Shown: piece after piece, positions 16,481 through 24,936 of the stretch
Position numbering within the stretch: position 1 is the first letter of the stretch
Layout of the letters: each line of letters begins with the position of its first letter
NCBI RefSeq assembly: GCF_005116475.1
Contig: NZ_SWBO01000002.1
Coordinates: 329,258-393,257 of the forward strand
Direction of reading: 5' to 3'
DNA from: Pedobacter cryotolerans
GTDB lineage: Bacteria; Bacteroidota; Bacteroidia; Sphingobacteriales; Sphingobacteriaceae
Length of the DNA: 64,000 nt
The notes under the pieces: model-generated
What the model saw: the letters and a program-made list of their open reading frames with translations, nothing else
Databases searched by the model: none
What the model was told of the DNA's origin: nothing
Translations under genes and position numbers: made by a program

Positions 16481-17929
16481 ATGGTTTATATCTTATTTTT
16501 CAAAATGTCACAATCATTAAAGACTAAAAACAGTCTTACAAATTTCTTCTCCCTACTTTGGGATGCTATAACTGGAAAAGAAACAGATTATACAACAGTA
16601 AGTATTCGCAAAGCAATCTTTCTTTTAGCCATACCAATGATGCTAGAAATGATGATGGAATCGGTTTTCGCTCTGGTAGATTTATATTTTGTTGGTCATT
16701 TACCTAATAGCAGCAATGCCATCCAAACCGTTGGTTTAACAGAATCTGTATTAACAATTATTTACTCACTAGCTATCGGTATGAGTATGGCTGCAACTGC
16801 AGTAGTAGCTCGTAGAATCGGAGAAAAAAACCCAGAAGCAGCAGCAAAAGCTGGAATGCAAGCCATTTTAATTGCTGTTGTTGTAAATGTAATTATCAGC
16901 ATTGCTGGATTTATTTACGCAAAGGAAATTTTATTAATAATGGGTGCAACTGAAACTACGGCTGTACAAGGAACAACCTTTGTACAAATTATGATGGGCA
17001 GTAGCGTAATCATCATGCTCCTATTTTTAATTAATGGCATTTTTAGAGGTGCAGGCAATGCATCTATCGCCATGCAAAGTTTAATTATAGCAAATGTAGC
17101 CAACTGCATTTTATGCCCAATTTTTATTAGAGGTTTTGGTTTTATACCAGCCTATGGTTTAACTGGGGCGGCTATAGCTACCACAATTGGTAGGGGTCTA
17201 GGGGTTTGTTATCAACTATTTCATTTGGTGAGAGGTAATAGTGCCTTAAAAATTAAATTATCATATTTTAAACCTCACTTTGAGCAGATTAAAGCAATTT
17301 TAAAAATTGCTGCACCAGCTATTTTGCAATTTGTAATTGCCTCTTGTAGTTGGATATTTTTAGCAGAGTTAGTTGCCACAACTGGCGGAGATCATGGTTC
17401 GGCAGGCTACCAAACGGCATTGCGTTTAATGATGTTTTTTATGTTGCCTGCTTGGGGCTTAAGTAATGCTGCTGCAACATTAGTTGGACAAAATATGGGC
17501 GCTGGCCACATGGATAGAGCTGAACAATCTGTTTATACTACAATGAAATTCTCCGTAATTTTTATGGCATTGGTTACAATTCTATTTTTAACCTGCGGTA
17601 AATATTTTGCAGCCTTTTTTACTACTGATGAGCAAATTAAAGCGGTTGCTGTAGAAGCTTTACGAATTTTAAGTTATGGTTTTGTGTTATATGGCATTGG
17701 GATGGTTTTGGTTAGTGCCTTTAACGGTGCTGGAGATACTTTAACACCAACAAAAATTAACATTATTGCGTTTTGGCTATTTCAAATTCCATTTGCTTAC
17801 TTTTTAGCTAAGTATTTAAATATGGGGCCAACAGGTGTGTTTATTGCCATCCCAGTTGCTGAAGTAGGCATAACCATTGCCTCTTTTATTTTATTTAAAC
17901 GCGGTGGCTGGAAGAAAAAAGTGGTGTAA
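16481..17929 (+). CDS. MATE-family efflux transporter
   Basis: 482 aa inner-membrane multidrug/toxin exporter with about 12 transmembrane helices in two symmetric halves. Family marks: IFLLAIPMMLEMMMESVFALVD near residue 45 at the start of helix 1, the FRGAGNASIAMQ block in the first half, and the matching FNGAGDTLTPTKIN block in the second. The first in-frame ATG is at 16481 (a stop codon lies at 16472-16474); ATG 16505 (MSQSLKTK) is an equally possible start that would leave 474 aa. It has its own promoter, a possible structured leader and a strong terminator, so it is monocistronic. The exported compound is unknown. Confidence 0.92.
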   Translation: MVYILFFKMSQSLKTKNSLTNFFSLLWDAITGKETDYTTVSIRKAIFLLAIPMMLEMMMESVFALVDLYFVGHLPNSSNAIQTVGLTESVLTIIYSLAIGMSMAATAVVARRIGEKNPEAAAKAGMQAILIAVVVNVIISIAGFIYAKEILLIMGATETTAVQGTTFVQIMMGSSVIIMLLFLINGIFRGAGNASIAMQSLIIANVANCILCPIFIRGFGFIPAYGLTGAAIATTIGRGLGVCYQLFHLVRGNSALKIKLSYFKPHFEQIKAILKIAAPAILQFVIASCSWIFLAELVATTGGDHGSAGYQTALRLMMFFMLPAWGLSNAAATLVGQNMGAGHMDRAEQSVYTTMKFSVIFMALVTILFLTCGKYFAAFFTTDEQIKAVAVEALRILSYGFVLYGIGMVLVSAFNGAGDTLTPTKINIIAFWLFQIPFAYFLAKYLNMGPTGVFIAIPVAEVGITIASFILFKRGGWKKKVV

Positions 17930-18267
17930 AGATAAACACAGATTTTAAGAACCTTGATGAGTTATCATCAAAAAATCTTCACAAAAAAGTCTCAAGAATA
18001 TCACTTGAGACTTTTTAATTTAAAACTATTTGTAGGCGCTTTAAAAGCCAAAGAACCACTTGCTTTGTACTATAAACCCGATTGAAGTGGATGCCAACCC
18101 GATTTTATCGGGATTATTGGCAGAAACAAAAAGCGGGACTTCAAAAGCCAAGAATTACAGACCTTGTTTTACAAAAATTAAGAAATTGTTTAAAAATAAT
18201 TCATAAAAGTAACTGTCAGTCTGAGCGCCTCACTAAGAAAGTTATTCGATTGAAATTTAAACAGATT
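17930..18267. other. Gap with terminator and repeat fragments
   Basis: It contains the bidirectional terminator at 17983-18017 and repeat-like text (CCCGATT...ATCGGGATT hairpin near 18092-18115; TGTCAGTCTGAGCGCCTCAC at about 18213). The reading frame at 18082-18309 crosses these repeats and overlaps ddl, so I do not call it a gene. Confidence 0.6.
17983..18017. terminator. Bidirectional terminator after the MATE gene
   Basis: Stem AAAAAAGTCTCAAG (17983-17996) with CTTGAGACTTTTT (18004-18016) and a 7-nt loop, A-run on one side and T-run on the other. It can stop the MATE transcript (+), and on the minus strand it is downstream of ddl. Confidence 0.85.
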
Positions 18268-19251
18268 CTAAATCGTCTCTTCGATTACTTGCGTATAAAA
18301 ATCTTTTAATTCCATACCCATTGCCGCTACTTGTTGTGGTATAAAACTAGTAGCCGTTTGACCCGGAATGGTATTGATTTCGATAAAATAGAAATTACTG
18401 GTTTCTTTCTCTAAAAAATAGTCGATACGTACAATACCGTTGCAATTTAGTTTCTCATAAACATCGGCAACAACTTGCTCTACCTTATTTTTCTCTTCAT
18501 CAGACATTCTGCCAGGTGTAATTTCTTCGGTAGCACCAGGCGTATATTTCGCTTCAAAATCAAAAAATTCATTTGCCGGAATTACCTCCGTTGCTGGCAA
18601 AACCACAATTTTGCCTTTTGTTTTAAATACACCTACCGAAAACTCTCTACCTTCTACAAATTCTTCAATCAAAACCTGGGTATCTTCCTTAAAAGCTTTA
18701 TCTAACGCACTTTGTAAATCATCTGCATGTTTAACCTTGCTCATGCCAATGCTACTGCCACCATTATTTGGTTTAACAAAATAAGGTAATTTCAGTTCTG
18801 CTTTAATATCATCAACAGAAAAAGTAGTGTTTTTAAAAATTTGAACAGACTTGGCAACATTTAAATTTTTAATACCGTGTACAATAGCTTTAGTGTAGCC
18901 TTTGTTCATGGTAATGGCCGATGTTAATGCACTGCAAGTGGTATACGGAATGCCTAACATATCAAAATAGCCTTGCAATTTACCATCTTCGCCTGGCGAA
19001 CCATGGATTGCAATAAAAACGCCATCAAATTTTATTTTTCTTCCATTTAACGTTAATGAGAAATCATTTTTGTCGATATCAATTTTAACAGAATCAGCAG
19101 GTTCATAAAACCAGCCATTTTCTGTAAGCATAATTTTATAAACATCGTACTTTGTAGTATCTAAGTTTTGAGCTATGGTAGCTGCGCTTTTAACTGAAAC
19201 CACCCACTCGCCTGTGGTGCCACCTGTTAATAATGCGATCGTTTTCTTCAT
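18268..19251 (-). CDS. ddl: D-alanine--D-alanine ligase
   Basis: 327 aa ATP-grasp enzyme making the D-Ala-D-Ala end of peptidoglycan stem peptides. Motifs: KKTIALLTGGTTGEWVVSVK at the start (glycine-rich first domain), AIHGSPGEDGKLQGYFDMLGIPYTT with the conserved His-Gly-x-x-Gly-Glu-Asp-Gly loop, PYFVKPNNGGSSIGMSKV, the VLIEEFVEGREFSVGV grasp segment, and the metal-binding FIEINTIPGQT. Divergent from a PASTA protein and mltG genes, a cell-wall neighbourhood. Confidence 0.96.
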   Translation of the reverse strand: MKKTIALLTGGTTGEWVVSVKSAATIAQNLDTTKYDVYKIMLTENGWFYEPADSVKIDIDKNDFSLTLNGRKIKFDGVFIAIHGSPGEDGKLQGYFDMLGIPYTTCSALTSAITMNKGYTKAIVHGIKNLNVAKSVQIFKNTTFSVDDIKAELKLPYFVKPNNGGSSIGMSKVKHADDLQSALDKAFKEDTQVLIEEFVEGREFSVGVFKTKGKIVVLPATEVIPANEFFDFEAKYTPGATEEITPGRMSDEEKNKVEQVVADVYEKLNCNGIVRIDYFLEKETSNFYFIEINTIPGQTATSFIPQQVAAMGMELKDFYTQVIEETI

Positions 19252-19332
19252 GGAGATAAATTTTTAAATCCAAAAATATAAATTTTGTTGATGCAGATTT
19301 GATTTTAATTGAGATAAAATATTTTTTTAACC

Positions 19333-19340
19333 TAAATTTG
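19333..19340 (+). promoter_or_regulatory. Likely -7 box for the PASTA-mltG operon
   Basis: TAAATTTG at 19333-19340 fits the TAnnTTTG element. A TTG occurs at 19309-19311 with a 21-nt spacer, longer than the usual 19, so this is a weaker call. It lies 31 nt before the ATG of the PASTA gene. Confidence 0.5.
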
Positions 19341-19371
19341 AACGCTTAACATCAATCCTAAAAGAAAATAA

Positions 19372-20145
19372 ATGAGCAAATTTATTGCATATCTTAAAAC
19401 AAAATCTTTCAGAAACAACCTTATTGCAGCTATTTGTACCGTTGCTGCAATTTTACTGATTGCTTTTTTTAGTTTACGTTATTATACAAAACATGGCGAA
19501 GGCTTAAATGTACCAGAACTAAAAGGACTAACACTTTCTCAAGCTGTTAGCAAACTAGAGGAACTTGGCTTGAGGTATGAGATTGATTCTGTTTTTATTA
19601 TGGATAAACCGCCTGGAATTGTTACAGATCAAGATCCTGATGCGAATACATTTGTTAAAGACAATAGAACAATTTATTTAACAATAAACACATCTCAGGC
19701 GCCAAATGTAAATTTCCCTGATATTGAAAATAAATCGTTAAGAGAAGCTGTAGCAATTTTAGAAAGTTATCGTTTAAAGCTTGGGGACACTACGTACAAA
19801 CCAGATGTTGCAAAAGATGTGGTATTAGAAACCTATTTTGGCGGACAATTGATTAGAACAGGAGAAGTGTTACCAACTGGGTCGAGAATAAACTTAACCT
19901 TAGGTGATGGAAGAGGAAATGAAGATGTTGAGTTGCCAAACTTGGTGGGCCTACCTTTAGATGAAGCTAAATTTTCATTAAGAGGAGCTATGCTTACTTT
20001 AGGCACCATTAATTACGAAGGGGAAATTACTGATACCGCTAATGCAGTTATTGTAGCACAGTTTCCCTTAGCAGCCGATAGCGTTGTAAAAGTTAAAATA
20101 GGTACACCAGTAAATATTACTTTAACCAATAAACCAAAAAATTAG
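19372..20145 (+). CDS. Membrane-anchored PASTA-domain protein without kinase or PBP domain
   Basis: 257 aa. A short cytosolic N-terminus, one membrane helix (LIAAICTVAAILLIAFFSL, about 16-34), then three PASTA repeats in the periplasm: about 42-107 (LNVPELKGLTLSQAVSKLEE), 108-180 (VNFPDIENKSLREAVAILES) and 184-255 (VELPNLVGLPLDEAKFSLRG). PASTA domains bind peptidoglycan or muropeptides in PknB-type kinases and PBP2x. Here no catalytic domain is attached, a known Bacteroidota form. It lies directly upstream of mltG (9-nt gap) and divergent from ddl, so a role in wall sensing or scaffolding is likely. Confidence 0.9.
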   Translation: MSKFIAYLKTKSFRNNLIAAICTVAAILLIAFFSLRYYTKHGEGLNVPELKGLTLSQAVSKLEELGLRYEIDSVFIMDKPPGIVTDQDPDANTFVKDNRTIYLTINTSQAPNVNFPDIENKSLREAVAILESYRLKLGDTTYKPDVAKDVVLETYFGGQLIRTGEVLPTGSRINLTLGDGRGNEDVELPNLVGLPLDEAKFSLRGAMLTLGTINYEGEITDTANAVIVAQFPLAADSVVKVKIGTPVNITLTNKPKN

Positions 20146-20154
20146 ATTGTAGAG

Positions 20155-21210
20155 ATGACTGAATTGAATAAAAAAACCACTTCGAAAAGCACAAAAATTG
20201 TTTTAGTAATTGCTATAATAGTTTTAGCAATTGGCGGATATTTTGGTTTAAATATCTATAGAACATATTTGGCGGCAAATATTACTGGCAACCAAAAATA
20301 CATTTATATAAAAACTGGTACAACCTATGATGAGTTTTTGAATTACTTAGAAACAAAAGATGCTTTAAATAGCATGGTTACTTTTAAAGAAGCCGCCGGA
20401 AAAATGAATTTGGCGAAAAGTTTAAAACCTGGTCGCTATGCAATAAAAGTAGGTATGAACAATAGAACTTTGGTAAATAAGCTAAAATCTGGCAATCAAG
20501 ATGCTGTTCAACTGAAATTTCAGAACATTAGAAAAAAAGAAAACTTTGCAGCCTATTTAGCTAAAAACGTAGAAGCTGACTCTACTTCATTTATGCAGGT
20601 TTTAGATTCTGCTGCATTGATAGAAAAATATGGTTTCGACAAGGAAACGGTTTACACTATGTTTATTCCTAATACATACGAACTTTATTGGAATACTAGT
20701 CCGCTTGATTTTTTTGAGAAGATGCAAAAAGAATACAGCAAATTTTGGAATGCAGAACGTAAACAAAAAGCTGCTGCTTTAAACCTTACCCCTATTCAAG
20801 TTACTATTTTAGCTTCGATTGTTGATTCTGAGGCTTTGTACGATAAAGAAATGCCAACTATTGCTGGTTTATACCTTAATCGTTTAAACCGAGGTATTTT
20901 ATTACAGGCAGATCCTACAGTAATTTTCGCAAATGATGATTTTACAATTAAGAGAGTGCTTAATTCGCATTTAGCCAAAAACTCTAAATACAATACTTAC
21001 AAGTACGCTGGCCTGCCTCCTGGACCAATTATGATGCCGAGCATAAATGCTATTGATGCAGTACTTAACCCTGATGATAACAATTACATCTACATGTGTG
21101 CAAAAGAAGATTTCTCTGGCTACCATGCCTTTGCAGAAACTAGAGAACAACATGAGATTAATGCAAATAAATATAGAGCAGCAATGAACAAGCGTAACAT
21201 TTACAAATAA
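20155..21210 (+). CDS. mltG: Endolytic murein transglycosylase MltG
   Basis: 351 aa. N-terminal membrane helix (IVLVIAIIVLAIGGYFGL, about 15-33), a LysM-like region (TGTTYDEFLNYLETKDAL) and the YceG catalytic domain. The active-site block is TILASIVDSEALYDKEMPTIAGLYLNRL, with the catalytic Glu in DSEA, then LQADPTVIFA, NSKYNTYKYAGLPPGPI and INAIDAVLNP. MltG cuts nascent glycan strands and is a proposed terminase of chain growth. Its end overlaps the start of the next thioesterase by one base (TAATG), indicating translational coupling. Confidence 0.95.
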   Translation: MTELNKKTTSKSTKIVLVIAIIVLAIGGYFGLNIYRTYLAANITGNQKYIYIKTGTTYDEFLNYLETKDALNSMVTFKEAAGKMNLAKSLKPGRYAIKVGMNNRTLVNKLKSGNQDAVQLKFQNIRKKENFAAYLAKNVEADSTSFMQVLDSAALIEKYGFDKETVYTMFIPNTYELYWNTSPLDFFEKMQKEYSKFWNAERKQKAAALNLTPIQVTILASIVDSEALYDKEMPTIAGLYLNRLNRGILLQADPTVIFANDDFTIKRVLNSHLAKNSKYNTYKYAGLPPGPIMMPSINAIDAVLNPDDNNYIYMCAKEDFSGYHAFAETREQHEINANKYRAAMNKRNIYK

Positions 21211-21620
21211 TGTTTGTATACGAAAGCAAAGTAAAAGTTAGGTATGTAGAGACCGATCAAATGGGCGTGGTACACCATAGTAACTATGCACAATATTATG
21301 AATTAGCCCGAACAGAATGTTTTGAAGCATGCTCTGGTATGAGTTACCAAACAATGGAAGATGAAGGTGTAATGTTGCCCATTTTAGAAATGCAATCTAA
21401 ATTTTTAAAGCCAGCGCACTATAACCAAACCTTAACCATTAAATCTATTGTAAAAGAATTACCAGCAGTTAGACTTACCGTAGATTATGAAATATATAAC
21501 GAAGCAGAACAATTAATAAATATTGGAAAGACTGTGTTGGTATTTGTAAACAGACAAACACGTAGACCATGCCAACCCCCAGAAAATTTCATGAAACAGG
21601 TTCGTCAATACTTTAAATAA
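21210..21620 (+). CDS. YbgC-like acyl-CoA thioesterase
   Basis: 136 aa hotdog-fold thioesterase. The N-terminal motif VRYVETDQMGVVHHSNYAQYYELARTE carries the 'ETDxMGVVHHxxY' signature of the YbgC group (catalytic Asp). Then VMLPILEMQSKFLKPAHYNQ follows. The start shares one base with the mltG stop, and the next gene begins immediately after its stop, so the PASTA-mltG-ybgC-yihY run is one operon. Coupling of YbgC-like enzymes with envelope genes is known (tol-pal in Proteobacteria). The substrate here is not known. Confidence 0.92.
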   Translation: MFVYESKVKVRYVETDQMGVVHHSNYAQYYELARTECFEACSGMSYQTMEDEGVMLPILEMQSKFLKPAHYNQTLTIKSIVKELPAVRLTVDYEIYNEAEQLINIGKTVLVFVNRQTRRPCQPPENFMKQVRQYFK

Positions 21621-22610
21621 ATGAATTGGGTACATCAACAGTTATTGCGGTTAGCACCTTATCGGTTGTTCATAAAGTGGACTAAAGCTTGCGTATTACC
21701 TGGTTTTAGCCCATTACCTTTATATACTGTAGCCACTTTCTTTTTTAAAGAGATTGGAAAAGAAACTTTGGTAAACAAAGCATCTTCTTTGGCTTACAAT
21801 TTCATGTTGGCAATATTTCCTGCTATCATATTTCTATTTACGCTTATCCCCTACATCCCTAAAAGTATTGGCTTTCAAAAAACATTGATGGATTTGTTGG
21901 CTTTGGTTTTACCAAATACTGCTTATTTAGCTTTTGAAACCACTATTAACGAAATTGTAAACATCCAAAATGGCAGTTTATTATCTGTTGGTTTTATACT
22001 TTCTATATTTTTCTCAACCAATGGCGTTCATAAATTGATGATTGCTTTTAATAAATCATCGCTAATTGTAGAAACCAGAACTTGGCTAAAACAGCGTTTG
22101 GTAGCTATGGTATTAACTTTCATTATAGCTGTATCTGTTGTTGTTTGTATTGCAGCAATGGCCATAGGCGAAATCTTATTAACTTATTTGCAAAATGAAC
22201 TCGACTACAAAGGCGGGGTTACTTTATTTGCCATACAACTTACCAAATGGGCTTTACTGGGCATACTATATTTCATAACAGTATCAATTTTATACAGATA
22301 TGGTCCGGCTCATGCCAAAAAATGGAAATTCTTTAGTGCTGGCTCTTGGTTAGCTACCATTTTAGCTTTTGTAACCATTTGGGGATTTTCGTTTTACATT
22401 AACAATTTCGGATCTTACAATAAACTTTACGGTTCTATTGGAACTTTAATTGTGGTGATGATTTGGCTATACCTTAATTCACTAATTTTATTGATTGGTT
22501 TTGAGTTAAATGCTAGTGTAGATTTATCGAAAAGGAGCGTAAAAATCATCCGTCCTAACTTCAATCTGTTCAAAAAACCACTTCCAACAGAAGAAAAACT
22601 AAAGAAATAA
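21621..22610 (+). CDS. YihY/BrkB-family inner-membrane protein
   Basis: 329 aa polytopic membrane protein of the YihY (formerly wrongly called RNase BN) family. Six hydrophobic stretches are visible, e.g. LAYNFMLAIFPAIIFLFTLI, SVGFILSIFFSTNGVHKLM, the VLTFIIAVSVVVCIAAM helix and LIVVMIWLYLNSLILLIGFELNA. The ASSLAYNFMLAIFPAI and YGSIGTLIVVMIWLY blocks are typical. The C-terminus is a basic cytosolic tail. It begins at the base after the stop of the YbgC gene, the last gene of the cell-envelope operon. Function in the family is unsettled. Confidence 0.9.
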   Translation: MNWVHQQLLRLAPYRLFIKWTKACVLPGFSPLPLYTVATFFFKEIGKETLVNKASSLAYNFMLAIFPAIIFLFTLIPYIPKSIGFQKTLMDLLALVLPNTAYLAFETTINEIVNIQNGSLLSVGFILSIFFSTNGVHKLMIAFNKSSLIVETRTWLKQRLVAMVLTFIIAVSVVVCIAAMAIGEILLTYLQNELDYKGGVTLFAIQLTKWALLGILYFITVSILYRYGPAHAKKWKFFSAGSWLATILAFVTIWGFSFYINNFGSYNKLYGSIGTLIVVMIWLYLNSLILLIGFELNASVDLSKRSVKIIRPNFNLFKKPLPTEEKLKK

Positions 22611-22672
22611 AAATTTTTATTCCTCTGTTTAAGGCGCTTAGCATATTTTTTGAAAAAAGATGCATTCACAGT

Positions 22673-22702
22673 TTGCAGATTTAATCAGAGTTCGTACTTT
22701 TG
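22673..22702 (+). promoter_or_regulatory. Consensus promoter of tRNA-Ser
   Basis: TTG (22673-22675), exactly 19 nt, then TACTTTTG (22695-22702). This is the full TTG-N19-TAnnTTTG consensus, and the tRNA starts 5 nt after the -7 box, so transcription begins at or next to the mature 5' end. Confidence 0.9.
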
Positions 22703-22706
22703 TCGC

Positions 22707-22794
22707 GGAGAGCTGGCAGAGTGGTCGAATGCGGCAGTCTTGAAAACTGTTGACTGTTATAGGTCCGGGGGTTCGAATCCCTCGCTCTCCGCCA
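22707..22794 (+). tRNA. tRNA-Ser (anticodon TGA)
   Basis: Acceptor stem GGAGAGC/GCTCTCC, D-arm region GGCAGAGTGGTCGAATGC, anticodon stem CAGT/ACTG with loop CTTGAAA giving anticodon TGA at 22741-22743 (codon UCA). A long variable arm (TTGACTGTTATAGGTC) typical of tRNA-Ser follows, then the T arm GGGGGTTCGAATCCCTC. Discriminator G and an encoded CCA end at 22794. Confidence 0.97.
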
Positions 22795-22798
22795 CTCA

Positions 22799-22835
22799 AA
22801 AAAATGCTACTAATTAGATATTAGTAGCATTTTTT
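22799..22835 (+). terminator. Rho-independent terminator after tRNA-Ser
   Basis: Perfect 16-bp stem AAAAAATGCTACTAAT (22799-22814) / ATTAGTAGCATTTTTT (22820-22835), 5-nt loop, ending in T6. It begins 4 nt after the tRNA CCA. Confidence 0.92.
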
Positions 22836-22903
22836 ATTTAATTATTTCTTTATAATTAAATCATTTAAAAAATCATTAACTTTCAATATTATTATCCCTG
22901 TTA

Positions 22904-24931
22904 ATGAAGCTTAATTTAAATCTTCTAGCTATTTTCTGCTGTATTTTTTTGTTTTCATGTAATTCTGAAAGCGATGATAAAAAACACGCAGCATATATTG
23001 ACAGTATTAAAAGCATAGCAGACCCAAAACTTCGTATTAATTTCGATAAAGGTTCAAAATATTACGATTCGGCTTACCGTGCTTATCCTAATTTAAAAGA
23101 ACATGATGTTTTTAAAAAAGAATTTTTAATGGCATCTGTTAAATTACTTACTTACGACAGTCCTGATAGCGCACTAATGTTTATCAATAGTGCAATTGAT
23201 CATTTAGATCAAAATAAATATCAAATCGATTTGATGAGAGCTTACATGCTAAAGGCAAATATTTTAATGGCTCAAGAAAATTATGGAGAAGCTTTTAATT
23301 ATTTTTTCTTAGCAAAAACAATCTCTGAAAAAGAAAAAGCGGATTATAAGCAAAGAGCATGGTTAAGTGTAAGCCTAGCAAATATATTATTCAATCAGAA
23401 AAAGTATAATGAGGCTATAAAATATTATACCAACGCTTATCAACTTTATAGCAAAATTGAAACCAATAAGATTACTGAACGCCATGTTCCTTTACAGCAA
23501 AATTTAAATAATATTGCTTTAAGCTACGAAAGAATTAATAAAATTGATAGTGCAGAAAAATGGTATAAAAAAGCTATTAAGCTAATTGATGATGCTAATT
23601 TTCCAAATGATGAAAAAATTCTAACCAGGTTTAAATCGATAGTTTTAGGAAATCTTGGGTTTGTATACTATAAAAAGGGAGAATATGCACTTGCCGAAAA
23701 AACCCTTAAACAAAGTTTAGCGCTAAACAAATACGAAAAAGAAGATGAGTTTTTTACAAAAATAAAATTAGCTACACTTTACGCCAAGCAAAATAGAAAT
23801 ACAGAAATTGAAAGTTTGATTAAACAGGTTGAGACAGATAAACGCTTTAACCGTAAATCTTTTCACGAAGGAAGAAAAAGACTGTATGAACTTGCTTATA
23901 ACCATTTTGAAAGAGTTGATAATTTAACTCGTGCCTATGGATACTATAAAAGGTTTCACTATATTAAAGACTCTCTAGATATTGCTAGTAGCCTATTGGC
24001 AAATAAAGATATCAATAGAGAATTCCTAAAGTTGTCTCAAAAAGTTGAAATTGAATCGCTAAAGAAAAAGCATGAACTAAAATCTCTTTATTTAGTTTTA
24101 ACTGTAAGCCTTACCTTTCTCTCATTATTAAGCATATTTTTAATTCTTAGAAATATGAAAATCAACAAAGTGCACATTAAAAAACTAACTATTTTAAATG
24201 CTAAAATAAGTGGGCATAATGAAATGATGCAAAAAACTTTAGAAGCTTTAGAACAAAGTCAAGAAGAAAATACTAGGATTATGCAAGTTGTTGCTCATGA
24301 TATGCGAACACCAATTGCAGGTGTTATTGGGCTAACATCATTAATGTTAGAAGAAGGTGATTTAAATGAAGAGCAACGCGAAATTATTACCATGATAAAC
24401 ACCTCTGGTGGTGATACGCTAAACTTTATTAATGATTTATTACAAGTACAATACGGCAAAAGCAATTTAATAAAAGAACCTGTTGCGTTACATACATTAT
24501 TAAAATATTGCATTACTTTATTAGATAGCAAAGCAAAAGAAAAACAACAGCAAATTAAAATTATAAGTACCCCTATTACTTTAAAAATAAATAGAGAAAA
24601 AATTTGGCGAGTAATGAGCAATCTTATTTCTAACGCAATAAAATTTAGTGCTAAAGGAACAGAAATTAACGTAATTATGGAAGAGAAACCCTCAAGCGCA
24701 TTAATTAAAATTAAAGATAATGGCATAGGTATACCAGCAAACATAGCTGATAAATTATTTACCATGAATGCTGAAATACAACGTGATGGCACAAGTGGAG
24801 AGAAAAGCTTCGGACTTGGGTTATCTATTTGCAAACAAATTGTAGAAGCTCATAATGGTTCAATCTGGTTTGAAAGTATACCAGGAAATGGCACAACTTT
24901 TTACGTCGAACTTCCTTTAACCGAAAATTAA
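22904..24931 (+). CDS. TPR-containing lipoprotein-like sensor histidine kinase
   Basis: 675 aa. The N-terminus has a lipobox-like signal (LLAIFCCIFLFSCNS, Cys19). TPR repeats follow at about 100-360 (AYMLKANILMAQENYGEAFN, KKYNEAIKYYTNAYQLYSKI, SYERINKIDSAEKWYKKAIK, NLGFVYYKKGEYALAEKTLK), then a membrane helix at about 397-417 (YLVLTVSLTFLSLLSIFLIL), a short coiled coil, the HisKA box VVAHDMRTPIAGVIG with phospho-acceptor His465, and the HATPase domain (NLISNAIKF, IKDNGIGIPANIAD, GLGLSICKQIVEAHNGSI). No response regulator is adjacent, so it is an orphan kinase. The TPR region faces the periplasm and probably senses a protein or peptide partner. Confidence 0.92.
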   Translation: MKLNLNLLAIFCCIFLFSCNSESDDKKHAAYIDSIKSIADPKLRINFDKGSKYYDSAYRAYPNLKEHDVFKKEFLMASVKLLTYDSPDSALMFINSAIDHLDQNKYQIDLMRAYMLKANILMAQENYGEAFNYFFLAKTISEKEKADYKQRAWLSVSLANILFNQKKYNEAIKYYTNAYQLYSKIETNKITERHVPLQQNLNNIALSYERINKIDSAEKWYKKAIKLIDDANFPNDEKILTRFKSIVLGNLGFVYYKKGEYALAEKTLKQSLALNKYEKEDEFFTKIKLATLYAKQNRNTEIESLIKQVETDKRFNRKSFHEGRKRLYELAYNHFERVDNLTRAYGYYKRFHYIKDSLDIASSLLANKDINREFLKLSQKVEIESLKKKHELKSLYLVLTVSLTFLSLLSIFLILRNMKINKVHIKKLTILNAKISGHNEMMQKTLEALEQSQEENTRIMQVVAHDMRTPIAGVIGLTSLMLEEGDLNEEQREIITMINTSGGDTLNFINDLLQVQYGKSNLIKEPVALHTLLKYCITLLDSKAKEKQQQIKIISTPITLKINREKIWRVMSNLISNAIKFSAKGTEINVIMEEKPSSALIKIKDNGIGIPANIADKLFTMNAEIQRDGTSGEKSFGLGLSICKQIVEAHNGSIWFESIPGNGTTFYVELPLTEN

Positions 24932-24936
24932 GCTTG

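Noticed and set aside
18082..18309. A 75-codon plus-strand frame between the MATE gene and ddl
   Set aside because: It is made of repeat text and overlaps the ddl 3' end; it has no family sign.
24295..24834. A 179-codon minus-strand frame within the histidine kinase gene
   Set aside because: It is antisense to the HisKA/HATPase domains, which have clear motifs; the antisense frame has none.
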